Of a stretch of DNA of 24,234 bases, positions 17,226 to 24,234 are shown one piece after another. The position numbers were made by a program, and so were the translations under genes. The DNA comes from JANQLU01 sp964434955 (GTDB taxonomy: Bacteria > Planctomycetota > Planctomycetia > Pirellulales > Pirellulaceae), in assembly GCA_964434955.1 (NCBI GenBank), contig CAYSXI010000071.1, positions 1 through 24,234 on the forward strand. Direction: 5' to 3'. Under the pieces are notes generated by a model. The model was not told where the DNA came from. It searched no databases and saw only the letters and a program-made list of their open reading frames with translations. Positions within the stretch are counted from its first letter, which is position 1. The number at the start of each line of letters is the position of its first letter.

Positions 17226-17820
17226 TGGCGTTCTCCTCGACAGCCTGGATCCTCGTGCGAATGCGATCGATCACGCGACTCTTGGCGATATAGACAGCGC
17301 CGACGCTCATCGCAAGATCTTCAGCGACTTGAGAAACCGGTTTTTGCTCAACGGCAAACTGAAAAAATGCCTTCCAGGTGTGCGGCTTGATTTCCCGACG
17401 GACTTGTTCGGCTGCCCAGCGAAACAAATGCTGCTGATACTGGTTTTCCCACCTCGCCTGTTCGTCATCGGGGTCTGGTTGTTCGGCCAAGACCTGCTGC
17501 ATTACGGTGTCACCGCTTCCGCGAACCGATTTTTTTTCTTTGTTTTTAGCCTGGCGAATGGAATTGATGGCGACCGTAAACAGCCATCCGCGAAAACTTC
17601 CTCGGCCGGGATCGTATTCAAACCGCGGCATCTGTTTGGCAACGATCGAGATGACGTCTTGAACAACATCGGCCGAGTCCGCGTCTTGCAGGCCTTTGGA
17701 ACACGCGAAACCATAGATGAGCGGGCCGTAAATCTCGACAAACTCATTCCACGCAATCTGATCCTTCCCGTCCCGCAGGCGGATAAGTAAGCTTGCTCGA
17801 GTTGGAGGTGATTGACGCAT
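17218..17820 (-). CDS. ECF-family RNA polymerase sigma factor
   Basis: The 200-residue protein has a sigma-2 region at about 20-90 (AWNEFVEIYGPLIYGFA, then ADVVQDVISIVAKQMPRFEYD and GSFRGWLFTVAINSIRQ) and a sigma-4 helix-turn-helix at about 150-190 (VSQVAEDLAMSVGAVYIAKSRVIDRIR). It lacks the sigma-1 and sigma-3 regions, as ECF factors do. It directs RNA polymerase to a specific promoter set, still unknown. ATG 17820 is preferred: the open frame above it reaches only a TTG at 17874 and adds no conserved residues. No clear Shine-Dalgarno is seen. It overlaps the kinase gene, an arrangement described for planctomycete ECF groups linked to Ser/Thr kinases. Confidence 0.93.
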   Translation of the reverse strand: MRQSPPTRASLLIRLRDGKDQIAWNEFVEIYGPLIYGFACSKGLQDADSADVVQDVISIVAKQMPRFEYDPGRGSFRGWLFTVAINSIRQAKNKEKKSVRGSGDTVMQQVLAEQPDPDDEQARWENQYQQHLFRWAAEQVRREIKPHTWKAFFQFAVEQKPVSQVAEDLAMSVGAVYIAKSRVIDRIRTRIQAVEENANV

Positions 17821-17852
17821 CGCGGGAATCAATCTCGAATGAAAACTTCTCC

Positions 17853-17881
17853 AATTTGAACGGATTGACTTCAAGTGTCAA
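17853..17881 (-). promoter_or_regulatory. Candidate promoter of the sigma factor-kinase operon
   Basis: On the minus strand a perfect -35 TTGACA (17876-17881) is separated by 17 bases from CAAATT (17853-17858), a weak -10 matching three of six consensus bases. The start codon is 32 bases further on. The consensus -35 suggests a housekeeping-type promoter, not ECF autoregulation, but the weak -10 leaves doubt. Confidence 0.4.
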
Positions 17882-17889
17882 ACCACTTG
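17872..17889. promoter_or_regulatory. Inverted repeat over the candidate -35, possible operator
   Basis: CAAGTG, six spacer bases and CACTTG form a perfect inverted repeat between the divergent sigma factor and pncC genes. It overlaps the candidate -35 of the sigma operon, the position expected for a repressor site. Binding by any protein is not shown. Confidence 0.35.
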
Positions 17890-17961
17890 CGGGTCTTGAA
17901 TGTGCGTCTAAAGATTCGTGTCAATGATCGGCGGCGAGAACAAGCCATTTCGGAGTGTGTG

Positions 17962-18519
17962 ATGGGGCGGGAAAATCAAAGTCAGATCGACCGAGACGTT
18001 CATGCCATTGCAAAATGGTTGGGCGACCATTCGTTGAAGATTGCGTTAGCAGAAAGTTGTACTGCCGGATTGATCGCGGCCAGCTTCGGGCGGCTGCCTG
18101 GCGTCAGTGAGGTGTTTTGCGGGAGCATGGTGACCTATCGAGAATCGGAGAAGGTCGCTTGGCTGTCGGTATCCGAGCGAATTCTGGAATCCCACACGGC
18201 TGTTTCGCAGCCGACCTCGGATGCGATGTGTCAGCAGTTGCTTGTTGCCACACCCGAGGCAGGGGTTGCCTTGGCGATCACAGGTCACTTGGGGCCAATC
18301 GTGGAACCGAAAGGTGACGATTTGGATAATGACGGCATTTGTTTTGTAAGTTTTGCCTTGCGTACGGAACTTGGAACCGACCGTGGTCAAAATTCTTTTG
18401 AAGGACTTCAAAGAAAGAAAATCACGCTGCATTCCGAGTCCCGAACCGAGCGTCAGTTTGAAGCGGTAGCGCTTGCGCTTCGATTTGTCGTCGAGTGCAT
18501 CAGCAAGCCGTTGTCCTGA
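17962..18519 (+). CDS. pncC: CinA C-terminal/PncC-type nicotinamide-nucleotide amidase
   Basis: The 185-residue protein is a stand-alone CinA C-terminal domain, a family that removes the amide from nicotinamide mononucleotide, recycling it to NAD precursors in the cytoplasm. The key motif ALAESCTAGLIAAS (28-41) contains the presumed nucleophile Ser32, and TYRESEK near 58-64 supplies Tyr59 and Lys63. The usual ITGIAGP is here ITGHLGP (107-112), and the following KP-x-G-x-V segment is replaced by EPKGDDLDNDGICFVS, so the protein is somewhat diverged; activity is likely but not certain. The start at ATG 17962 has GGAG eight bases upstream. It is divergent from the sigma factor gene. Confidence 0.87.
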   Translation: MGRENQSQIDRDVHAIAKWLGDHSLKIALAESCTAGLIAASFGRLPGVSEVFCGSMVTYRESEKVAWLSVSERILESHTAVSQPTSDAMCQQLLVATPEAGVALAITGHLGPIVEPKGDDLDNDGICFVSFALRTELGTDRGQNSFEGLQRKKITLHSESRTERQFEAVALALRFVVECISKPLS

Positions 18520-18598
18520 ATTCGGCAAGCGAATTTGAGCCGCCCACCACGAATCTCATGACTGCCAGCGTGAGTTGGATCGCAATTCCACGTAAAAT

Positions 18599-18626
18599 TT
18601 GACATGCGTCTCCAGATGAGAAGAAT
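18599..18626 (+). promoter_or_regulatory. Sigma-70-like promoter of the DUF1598-like gene
   Basis: A perfect -35 TTGACA (18599-18604), a 16-base spacer and AAGAAT (18621-18626, four of six -10 consensus bases) lie about 30 bases upstream of the start at 18656. The resulting leader of about 23 bases contains a GAGAGG ribosome site. Confidence 0.5.
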
Positions 18627-18655
18627 AAACGTGGGGCATAGAGAGAGGCGATTCG

Positions 18656-20143
18656 ATGAATTTCTTGACGTGGAAATCCTGCCAACGACTTTATTCTTTG
18701 GCAACGCTGGGGTTGCTTTTTGTCGCTGCCAGTTTCGGTTTGCAATTTTGCTTTCCAAGCCTTTGCGTGCAATGCCGCGCACAAACACGAGATAGCGGAT
18801 CCGGCGAAGAAGTTCAATTTGAAGAAAGCCCGCTTGTGGGGACGACCATTCAATTGCCGACGCTGGGTGTCTCAATTGATGCCAATGGTTTGCTGGAAGC
18901 CAAGATGTTCGCCGATCCCCGCGGCGAACTCATTCGCAAACGAATTCTGGCAGCGAAGGCAAACCTAAAGGGCAATCTTCGGCACAAAGTCAAATTGCGC
19001 AAAATCTCTTTAAAGAGGTTGGAGCTGGAATTGAAACGCAGGCGTGAGGCGGGCAAACAACCAAGCGAAGCGATGGAATGTCTGGCGGGCTTAACCCGTG
19101 TCGAATATGTTTTTGTCGATCCTGACAACAAAGATATCATTCTCGCGGGACCTGCTGAGCCCTGGATCGAGAATCAAAGTGGACGGAGGGTTGGAGTTGT
19201 CACGGGAAAGCCAATGCTGCTGCTGGATGATTTGATTGCGGCACTGCGGACGTTTTCACCAAATAAAAGATTGAATCAATGGGTCGCATGTTCGATTGAC
19301 CCGACACCGCAAGGCATTGCCAAACTCAAGGAATTCCAAAAAACGATTCCAAGAAATATCCCCCAGTCAGCGCGGGCCGAAGCCGCAGTTCGGCTTGGTA
19401 ACGGTTTAAGAGAGAGCCTGGGCAACGCGGAAATCAAAGTTTATGGAGTTCCACGCGAGACTCACATGGCCCAGGTGATGGTCGAGGCCGATTATCGAAT
19501 GAAATTGATGGCCGTCGGGTTGGAGCAGCCGCCAATCAAAATGACGACCTTTATCGCGGCTTTGCGCGGCGCGCCCAAAGATATGCAGCGTTGGTGGTTC
19601 ATGCCAAACTACAAATGCGTAAAAGTCGGTGAAGACAAAAACAGCATGCAGTTGGTGGGCGATGGCGTCGTTCTTTCGACGCAGAAAATTGACTTTGATC
19701 AGAAGGCGCGAATCGTTGCGACCGGCGCCAAGTCGAGTGCTCCGGCAAAAAAATTCGCTTCGTCATTTACCAAGAAATATGGTCAGATTTCAAAAGTCCG
19801 ACCGATCTATGCTCAACTCCGTAACATCATCGATCTCCTGGTCGCGGCAGCCTGGATCAAGAAAAGTGATGCGTTTACGAGGTCGGGTTGGGAACCAACG
19901 ACCTTTTTGGATGAACGCGTTTACTCGATTCAAAATCAACCCAATCCAAAACGATGTCCATGTGTGGCCAATGCCGTTTGGAAGGGTCATGTTTTGATTT
20001 TGCCTGCCGGCGGTGGGGTCTCAATCGCAGCAGCCGAAGCTTTGAGCGAAAAGAATTTGATCAAAGACACGAAAGGCGACATCACCAAAACAAGAAAGTC
20101 CATCAACTTGATCGGGGCCGGCAACAACTGGTGGTGGGACTAG
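18656..20143 (+). CDS. Secreted DUF1598-like planctomycete protein
   Basis: This 495-residue protein begins with a signal peptide (hydrophobic from about 13 to 34, likely cleavage near CRAQ at 40-43). A central region containing ECLAGLTRVEYVFVDPDNKDIILAGPAEPW (~141-170; quoted in two parts: ECLAGLTRVEYVF, then VDPDNKDIILAGPAEPW) resembles DUF1598, a family of unknown function found in planctomycetes. It is followed by VTGKPMLLLDDLIAALRTF and by a second conserved block, YGVPRETHMAQVMVEADYRMK, near 262. The C-terminus ends in Trp-rich NNWWWD. The start has a GAGG ribosome site, with a good promoter upstream. The function and cellular partner are unknown. It converges on the VanZ-like gene with a 20-base gap. 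Confidence 0.8.
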   Translation: MNFLTWKSCQRLYSLATLGLLFVAASFGLQFCFPSLCVQCRAQTRDSGSGEEVQFEESPLVGTTIQLPTLGVSIDANGLLEAKMFADPRGELIRKRILAAKANLKGNLRHKVKLRKISLKRLELELKRRREAGKQPSEAMECLAGLTRVEYVFVDPDNKDIILAGPAEPWIENQSGRRVGVVTGKPMLLLDDLIAALRTFSPNKRLNQWVACSIDPTPQGIAKLKEFQKTIPRNIPQSARAEAAVRLGNGLRESLGNAEIKVYGVPRETHMAQVMVEADYRMKLMAVGLEQPPIKMTTFIAALRGAPKDMQRWWFMPNYKCVKVGEDKNSMQLVGDGVVLSTQKIDFDQKARIVATGAKSSAPAKKFASSFTKKYGQISKVRPIYAQLRNIIDLLVAAAWIKKSDAFTRSGWEPTTFLDERVYSIQNQPNPKRCPCVANAVWKGHVLILPAGGGVSIAAAEALSEKNLIKDTKGDITKTRKSINLIGAGNNWWWD

Positions 20144-20163
20144 ATAAGCTGAGTGCGTGGCGG

Positions 20164-20574
20164 CTACTGATGAATTGAGAGGGACAATCGTTTTCCCAGG
20201 GGCCACGCCAGCGTTCCCAATACCAGGATCCCGAGGAGGTTGCAGGCCAAGTCCAACAGGTCGAATGTTCGGTTGACAAAGGCGAGCTGCGAAAACTCTT
20301 CGGCAGTTGCGGCGATGCCCACGACGAGCGTGCCAAGTTGAATCGCTCGCCAGCAACGATTTCGAAGCGAAAGATTCAGAAAGAATGCCAACATTCCAAC
20401 CAGGACAAAGTGCAATACCTTGTCGCTGACTCGCTCCTTGACGTATCCAAACGCGTCGGGAAACCAGTTCATCGTGGCTGACACAATGACGAATCCAACT
20501 GCAACCATGTAAGTTGCCGTCACAATTCGAAGGGTCGTAACTAGCGCGAATCGGGGATTCGAATCCAAAATCAT
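20164..20574 (-). CDS. VanZ-like membrane protein
   Basis: The 136-residue protein has about four membrane helices (roughly 10-34, 55-71, 77-92, 106-126). The VanZ-type polar residues are all present: DKVLH at 51-55, EEFSQ at 92-96, and RTFDLLDLACNLLG at 102-115 with the Arg, two Asp and Asn spaced as in the family. VanZ itself gives low-level teicoplanin resistance in Gram-positive bacteria; in planctomycetes such proteins are common and have no known role, so a resistance function should not be assumed. The start at ATG 20574 is chosen because longer frames add no conserved sequence. The small membrane protein gene lies 23 bases upstream on the same strand. Confidence 0.82.
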   Translation of the reverse strand: MILDSNPRFALVTTLRIVTATYMVAVGFVIVSATMNWFPDAFGYVKERVSDKVLHFVLVGMLAFFLNLSLRNRCWRAIQLGTLVVGIAATAEEFSQLAFVNRTFDLLDLACNLLGILVLGTLAWPLGKRLSLSIHQ

Positions 20575-20597
20575 TTCCCGAGGTAAAGTCGTTGATG

Positions 20598-20876
20598 TCA
20601 ACTCAGCATCATGGCATTGGTTATCGCAACTAGCAATGCACAGGCGAGGCCTACGAGCATCGCCAACGCCCAATGAATCACGGAAGACAATCGCCAAGTC
20701 ACTGCCAGGAAGCACGCATAGAAAGCGATGAAGATGGCTCGTTCGCCCAAACTGTAGGTAATGGCGAAGTTGGCGGAGATCGCCGTCATCCAGATGAGCG
20801 TCTCGAAAATGGTAATTCGATTGGATCGCATTTGCCAATTCTCGATACCTGCGGACTTTCTCGGACGATAATTCAT
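20598..20876 (-). CDS. Small three-helix membrane protein, unknown
   Basis: The 92-residue protein matches no family I recognise. After a basic N-terminus (MNYRPRKSAG) three hydrophobic helices follow, at about 23-43, 46-62 and 67-91. The start at ATG 20876 has a clear AGAGG about six bases upstream, which supports a real gene. It is followed closely by the VanZ-like gene, so the two may work together in the inner membrane. Confidence 0.7.
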   Translation of the reverse strand: MNYRPRKSAGIENWQMRSNRITIFETLIWMTAISANFAITYSLGERAIFIAFYACFLAVTWRLSSVIHWALAMLVGLACALLVAITNAMMLS

Positions 20877-21081
20877 GGAACCTCTTTGCTTTTCCGATTC
20901 ATACTCCGCCATTTCACAAAAAAACTCGACAATTCTTGGCGTTTTGCGATTTTTCTTTTTTTGGGGGGATGCCAAGGACCTTTTGTGCTTCGATAGCAGG
21001 AGCGTTTCCCAGCAGTGCTTGAGTTTTGATTGTTGATCCAGGAATGAGCAGGGGCCAAAAAAGTCGGTTGCGATTCGGGTG

Positions 21082-22329
21082 CTAACGGTTTCGCGCGTTC
21101 GCCATGAGTTTCAATTTTTGGCGAATCGGGACAATGCCGGTTTTTGAAAGCTTCCGCGCAAGCTCGAACAGGGTTTGTCCATTCTTGTTCGTTTGCTCAA
21201 GCAAGAATGGATACTCGATAAGACAAGAGAATGTTGACATTTGGCCTCCGCGGATCGCTGCGAACAAAACGTTTTCGTGACGAGAGTTTGTCGCTTCGAG
21301 GTCGGCGCCTTGTTTTATCAGCAATTGAAGAACGTCCAATCGACCGTAAAACGCCGCATCGAAAATGGGTGTGCAACCTGTTTCATCCCGGGCATCAAGC
21401 GGCGCGCCGTTTTCAATAAGCCAACGAGCGATCTCGACGAATCCAGCTTGGGCTGCGCGATGCAATGCCGTTTTGCCTTTGTAGTCACGAACTTGAATAT
21501 CCGCACCTTGTTCCAGAATCGGAAGCACTCGACCGATGTCATCCGCGGCGTTATGGTTCCCTCGGCAAGCATCGACCAGAGCGGGCCATTTTTCATTTTC
21601 GAAATCAGAATCTCGGATCCGAAACCCGTGTTTTGCTGCCAACTTTTTCAACGAAGGATCTAGCCATTCGCGTTGTGACTTGAAATTTGGTTGGCAACCT
21701 GCTGAGAGCAGATCATCCACCACGCCTTCTTGGCTGGTTGCAACCGCGTCGAATATTACAGCTGGATCAATTCGCTCGTGTCGATCAATGAATTTGAGGA
21801 GAAGCGAAAGGACTTCCGGTTGGCGACCCGCAATCGCGTATTGAAGTGGCCAAGCCTGGTACGGGTTCCAGCGATGTCTTCGGATGACGGGCTGGTTGGC
21901 CAGCTGTTGGTTCTTTTTTAGCCGCCGGGCAAGGTAATCTCGTTCGCCGAAGAAACAGGCCGCCATGAAATCAAGTCCAGCGCGTCGGCGGCGCAAATAT
22001 TCGCAAACGTGTTCGTGATGAAAAAGCCTGGCCGTTGCCCAGGGCGACAGTTCGACTCGAGATTCACGATAGTAGCAACCGATTGCCCGCGTGTTTGCCG
22101 AATACTCCTTATCCAGGTATTCAATAACCTCGAGTCTGCCTCCGCGAGCCGCTTCCCAAAGCATCGTACGACCATGGGGACCAATCCACTGCGGGAAATC
22201 TCGTGGATCCTTGCAGAGAGTTTTGACGTCTTCCAATCGTCCTGCTCGGCAAGCAGGCAATGCAATCTTGAGGAAATCGTTATCGTCGCCAGTCAGTCGC
22301 TTGTTCGAAGACGGCCTTCTCTTCGCCAT
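21082..22329 (-). CDS. Ankyrin-repeat protein
   Basis: The 415-residue protein has no signal peptide or membrane helix, so it is probably cytoplasmic. Clear ankyrin repeats are GKTALHRAAQAGFVEIARWL (285-304), then GCTPIFDAAFYGRLDVLQLL (318-337), HENVLFAAIRGGQMSTFSCL and NGQTLFELARKL. More degenerate ones are near 53-80, 118-143 and 157-185. Ankyrin repeats mediate protein-protein contacts; the partner is unknown. The start at ATG 22329 is 2 bases after the stop codon of the YjbR-like gene, so the two are almost certainly co-transcribed and probably translationally coupled. No secretion signal typical of an effector was seen. Confidence 0.9.
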   Translation of the reverse strand: MAKRRPSSNKRLTGDDNDFLKIALPACRAGRLEDVKTLCKDPRDFPQWIGPHGRTMLWEAARGGRLEVIEYLDKEYSANTRAIGCYYRESRVELSPWATARLFHHEHVCEYLRRRRAGLDFMAACFFGERDYLARRLKKNQQLANQPVIRRHRWNPYQAWPLQYAIAGRQPEVLSLLLKFIDRHERIDPAVIFDAVATSQEGVVDDLLSAGCQPNFKSQREWLDPSLKKLAAKHGFRIRDSDFENEKWPALVDACRGNHNAADDIGRVLPILEQGADIQVRDYKGKTALHRAAQAGFVEIARWLIENGAPLDARDETGCTPIFDAAFYGRLDVLQLLIKQGADLEATNSRHENVLFAAIRGGQMSTFSCLIEYPFLLEQTNKNGQTLFELARKLSKTGIVPIRQKLKLMANARNR

Positions 22330-22331
22330 TG

Positions 22332-22853
22332 TTACCGGCTTTTCGATTTTTTTCGGGCACTCGATTTGGTCGACTTGGCTGCCTTTTTGGTTTTCTTTTT
22401 TGCACCGGACGTGGTCGCGGGTTTCTTGCCGTTCGCTGCTGACGCCGCAGCCTTCTTTTGGGTAACGAGCTTTCTTTTCACTGCTTGTTTGATCGTGGGG
22501 CTTTCAACCTCTGGTAACTTGGCGATCGAGCGTTTGGGGGCGATCAGCTGATAACTCTCCAAAATCAAGTCCCGGATAAGCGACCAATCGGTTACGACGG
22601 TCGGGTCCATCGAAACCCAGCCTTTGTGGCCAACATAGGGGGCCTTGCTGAATCCCGGGCGTTTGATGATCGAAGCCGCATGATCCATTTCCAACTTGAA
22701 GCCGACAACAAATCGTTCGTCTTCCTCACCGCAGCCAGCAAAGATTTTCCCGTTGACGCAAAAATGAGGTTTACCCCATTTCTCGGATTCGGCGGTGTCG
22801 GGGAGCGCGAGGCAGATTTGTTTTACTTTACTGATCGCGTGCCGGTTTGCCAT
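22332..22853 (-). CDS. MmcQ/YjbR-like protein with histone-H1-like basic tail
   Basis: The 173-residue protein has two parts. Residues 1-108 match the YjbR/MmcQ (CyaY-like fold) family: VKQICLALPDTAESEKWGKPHFCVNGKIFAG, here split as VKQICLALPDT, ESEKWGKPHF and VNGKIFAG, then YVGHKGWVSMDP and a final helix LIRDLILESYQLIAPKR. Residues ~108-173 form a Lys/Ala/Ser/Thr-rich tail (GAKKKTKKAAKSTKSSARKK near 150), like a bacterial histone-H1 tail, expected to bind nucleic acid without sequence preference. The family's biochemical role is not settled. The start at ATG 22853 has GGGA seven bases upstream. The ankyrin gene follows after 2 bases. Confidence 0.88.
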   Translation of the reverse strand: MANRHAISKVKQICLALPDTAESEKWGKPHFCVNGKIFAGCGEEDERFVVGFKLEMDHAASIIKRPGFSKAPYVGHKGWVSMDPTVVTDWSLIRDLILESYQLIAPKRSIAKLPEVESPTIKQAVKRKLVTQKKAAASAANGKKPATTSGAKKKTKKAAKSTKSSARKKSKSR

Positions 22854-23069
22854 TTTGATTCCCGAAATAATTTGCAATCGGATCTCAAACGTTCGGCAAA
22901 CAGCTACGACGAATGCTCGGAACTTGATCGAATCGATTGACTTGGTGTTCGAAACAACCAATGTAATCAAGCCTCGGCCTGTGGTCAAAAGACGCGGGTT
23001 TTTCTGCTGGAAATCCAGCGAATTGCCCGACTGATCCATTGATTGGCGACCGCGAATTGACAAGCGGTT

Positions 23070-24233
23070 TTAACGTTGCCAACCCAGTTGAAACCCGAAA
23101 CCGGTTAGGTCGATGTCACGAAATCCAGCAAGTGTTTCGTCGTTGCCATTGTCAAAACCTGACGCAAGATTTTGGAAATTCATCAGTTCAAATCCGGCGC
23201 GAAGGAACAGGTTGGATCCGTCGTTGGTTCTGCGGTCAAATTGAAATCCCGTCGAGACTTCATAGGTGTGGGAATTGAAGCTGTTCAGCAGATCGTTTTG
23301 AAACCCGGAGGAGAATCGTTGATAGTCGCCCCGGCCATAGGTAATGTGACCTTGGAAATACAAGGAGAATCCTGGTCGAAGGCGTTTGTTTAATTGGCCG
23401 CCGAAGCTGATTCCAACTTGTTTTGTCCACCACTGCCTTAGTTGCGCGACATCGTTGTTGTCGAACAAGTCTTCGCGGAACTCCATCCAGCGCCCACCAG
23501 CTTCAACTTCAAGTGTCGTGCCTCTTCCCAGACAAAACTTTCGGCCGAAGTAGCCGTCCAGAGAAAACGTCTCGACGTCGACAAAGGAGTTGGGGTTGAT
23601 GTTGGTCGCTTGTTGTTTGTCGAAGAAGAAGTACCTCGCTTTGACGTGATACTTGTTGTCGATGGCGTGACGTAACGTTACTCGTGGCGCAAACTGCATA
23701 TCGAAGGTCGCTCGGTCATCTCCTGGATTGACATCGATGCCAACGGCGACACCCCCCTGTTTCCGGTACTTCAGAAACATGCCATCGACACTCACCATGT
23801 TTCGATATTGAAGGCATCCGTCCCCGACTGTCGCGATTGAAAGATCAAAATCATTCCGCGGCGCCGAGGGCAAATCCTGATGGAGCAGGGGACCGAGGTT
23901 TTGCTCAACCGTCGTTGCGTTACTAATCGTGGTTGGATTTCTCGGTTGGGTATTGGGTGAAGGTGGCAGTTCACGTTGCGCCGGCAACCTTTCAAACGCT
24001 GGATGCGGCAACTCGATTTCAGACTCTTGAACGACGTGTGTCGGGAAAGGTTCAAATGGTCGGCTTACGGCCGAGGTAGCCGAATCATTTAGGGAATGTG
24101 ACTTCGCTTGATGGAACCGTTCAGGCATGGCCGGGGTTGGAGAACCCGATTGCACGTTGTTGGCTGAACCATTTCTAGTCCGACGCCGAAGAATCACACC
24201 AGTCTGGTTTAAGTCTTGGAACGCCGTAGCCGC
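23070..24233 (-). CDS. Outer-membrane beta-barrel protein, 5' partial
   Basis: The frame is open to the right edge of the window, so the N-terminus, including any signal peptide, is missing; a GTG at 24197 is not the start. The first ~125 visible residues are Pro-, Ser- and Asn-rich and probably a disordered linker. From about position 23800 down to the stop the sequence consists of alternating polar/hydrophobic strands with frequent Gly and aromatic residues (e.g. GTTLEVEAGGRWMEF, SLYFQGHITYGRG, YEVSTGFQFDRR, NLFLRAGFELMNF, GFGFQLGWQR). This is the pattern of a bacterial outer-membrane barrel, here of planctomycete type. I do not recognise the exact family. No transport role can be given. 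Confidence 0.7.
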   Translation of the reverse strand, partial: AATAFQDLNQTGVILRRRTRNGSANNVQSGSPTPAMPERFHQAKSHSLNDSATSAVSRPFEPFPTHVVQESEIELPHPAFERLPAQRELPPSPNTQPRNPTTISNATTVEQNLGPLLHQDLPSAPRNDFDLSIATVGDGCLQYRNMVSVDGMFLKYRKQGGVAVGIDVNPGDDRATFDMQFAPRVTLRHAIDNKYHVKARYFFFDKQQATNINPNSFVDVETFSLDGYFGRKFCLGRGTTLEVEAGGRWMEFREDLFDNNDVAQLRQWWTKQVGISFGGQLNKRLRPGFSLYFQGHITYGRGDYQRFSSGFQNDLLNSFNSHTYEVSTGFQFDRRTNDGSNLFLRAGFELMNFQNLASGFDNGNDETLAGFRDIDLTGFGFQLGWQR

Positions 24234-24234
24234 G

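Noticed and set aside
17128..17790. Plus-strand open frame of 220 residues
   Set aside because: It is antisense to the ECF sigma factor and the kinase N-terminus, both well supported.
20164..20574. Antibiotic-resistance role for the VanZ-like protein
   Set aside because: No vanH/A/X genes or regulator are present, and VanZ-fold proteins are widespread in planctomycetes without resistance.
21082..22329. Ankyrin protein as a host-directed effector
   Set aside because: No secretion signal or secretion-system gene was seen; tight coupling with a YjbR-like gene suggests a cytoplasmic role.
23006..23019. Hairpin GCTGG-AAAT-CCAGC between the barrel protein and YjbR-like genes
   Set aside because: On the minus strand it is followed by A, not T, so it cannot be the terminator of the barrel gene; a five-base stem alone is common by chance.

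Overview
The window looks like chromosomal DNA of a planctomycete, probably order Pirellulales. The evidence is the combination of several families typical of that group: very large membrane-anchored Ser/Thr kinases, an ECF sigma factor translationally overlapping a kinase, a Cys-type sulfatase, a secreted protein resembling DUF1598, and many weak or absent Shine-Dalgarno sites. This is inferred from gene content, without a database search. No tRNA, rRNA, IS element, CRISPR array or phage gene was seen.

Layout. Positions 1-2939 (+) hold the 3' part of an FAD-dependent oxidoreductase, a PilT-type ATPase and a membrane protein with Mpv17/PMP22-like features, closely spaced and probably co-transcribed. 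Positions 2948-6553 (-) are a 1201-residue Ser/Thr kinase with a WD40-type C-terminal half; it runs divergently from a di-heme cytochrome c peroxidase lipoprotein (6717-7802, +). Positions 7827-8983 (-) hold a DinB-fold protein followed by pdxH. Then come a secreted coiled-coil protein ending in a clear terminator (9150-10091, -) and a sulfatase (10272-12089, -). A gene-free stretch of about 500 bases precedes the most unusual gene, an exported protein of 690 residues that is mostly Arg, Gly, Ser and His (12597-14669, +).

That gene converges on a second kinase (14733-17225, -), which carries an N-terminal zinc-binding anti-sigma-like motif, a kinase domain, one membrane segment and an extracytoplasmic beta-helix-like region. 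Its start overlaps the end of an ECF sigma factor gene (17218-17820, -) by 8 bases, so the two form one signalling unit. Divergent from it are pncC/cinA (17962-18519, +) and the DUF1598-like secreted protein (18656-20143, +). The right end, all on the minus strand, holds a VanZ-like protein and a small three-helix membrane protein (20164-20876), a YjbR-like protein with a histone-H1-like tail followed after 2 bases by an ankyrin-repeat protein (21082-22853), and the 3' part of an outer-membrane beta-barrel protein running off the window (23070-24233).

The clearest functional module is the sigma factor plus anti-sigma/kinase/sensor pair. The best candidates for something little described are the exported Arg/Gly/Ser-rich protein, the bacterial Mpv17-like protein and the YjbR-H1 tail fusion. 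Most other genes are ordinary planctomycete chromosome content.
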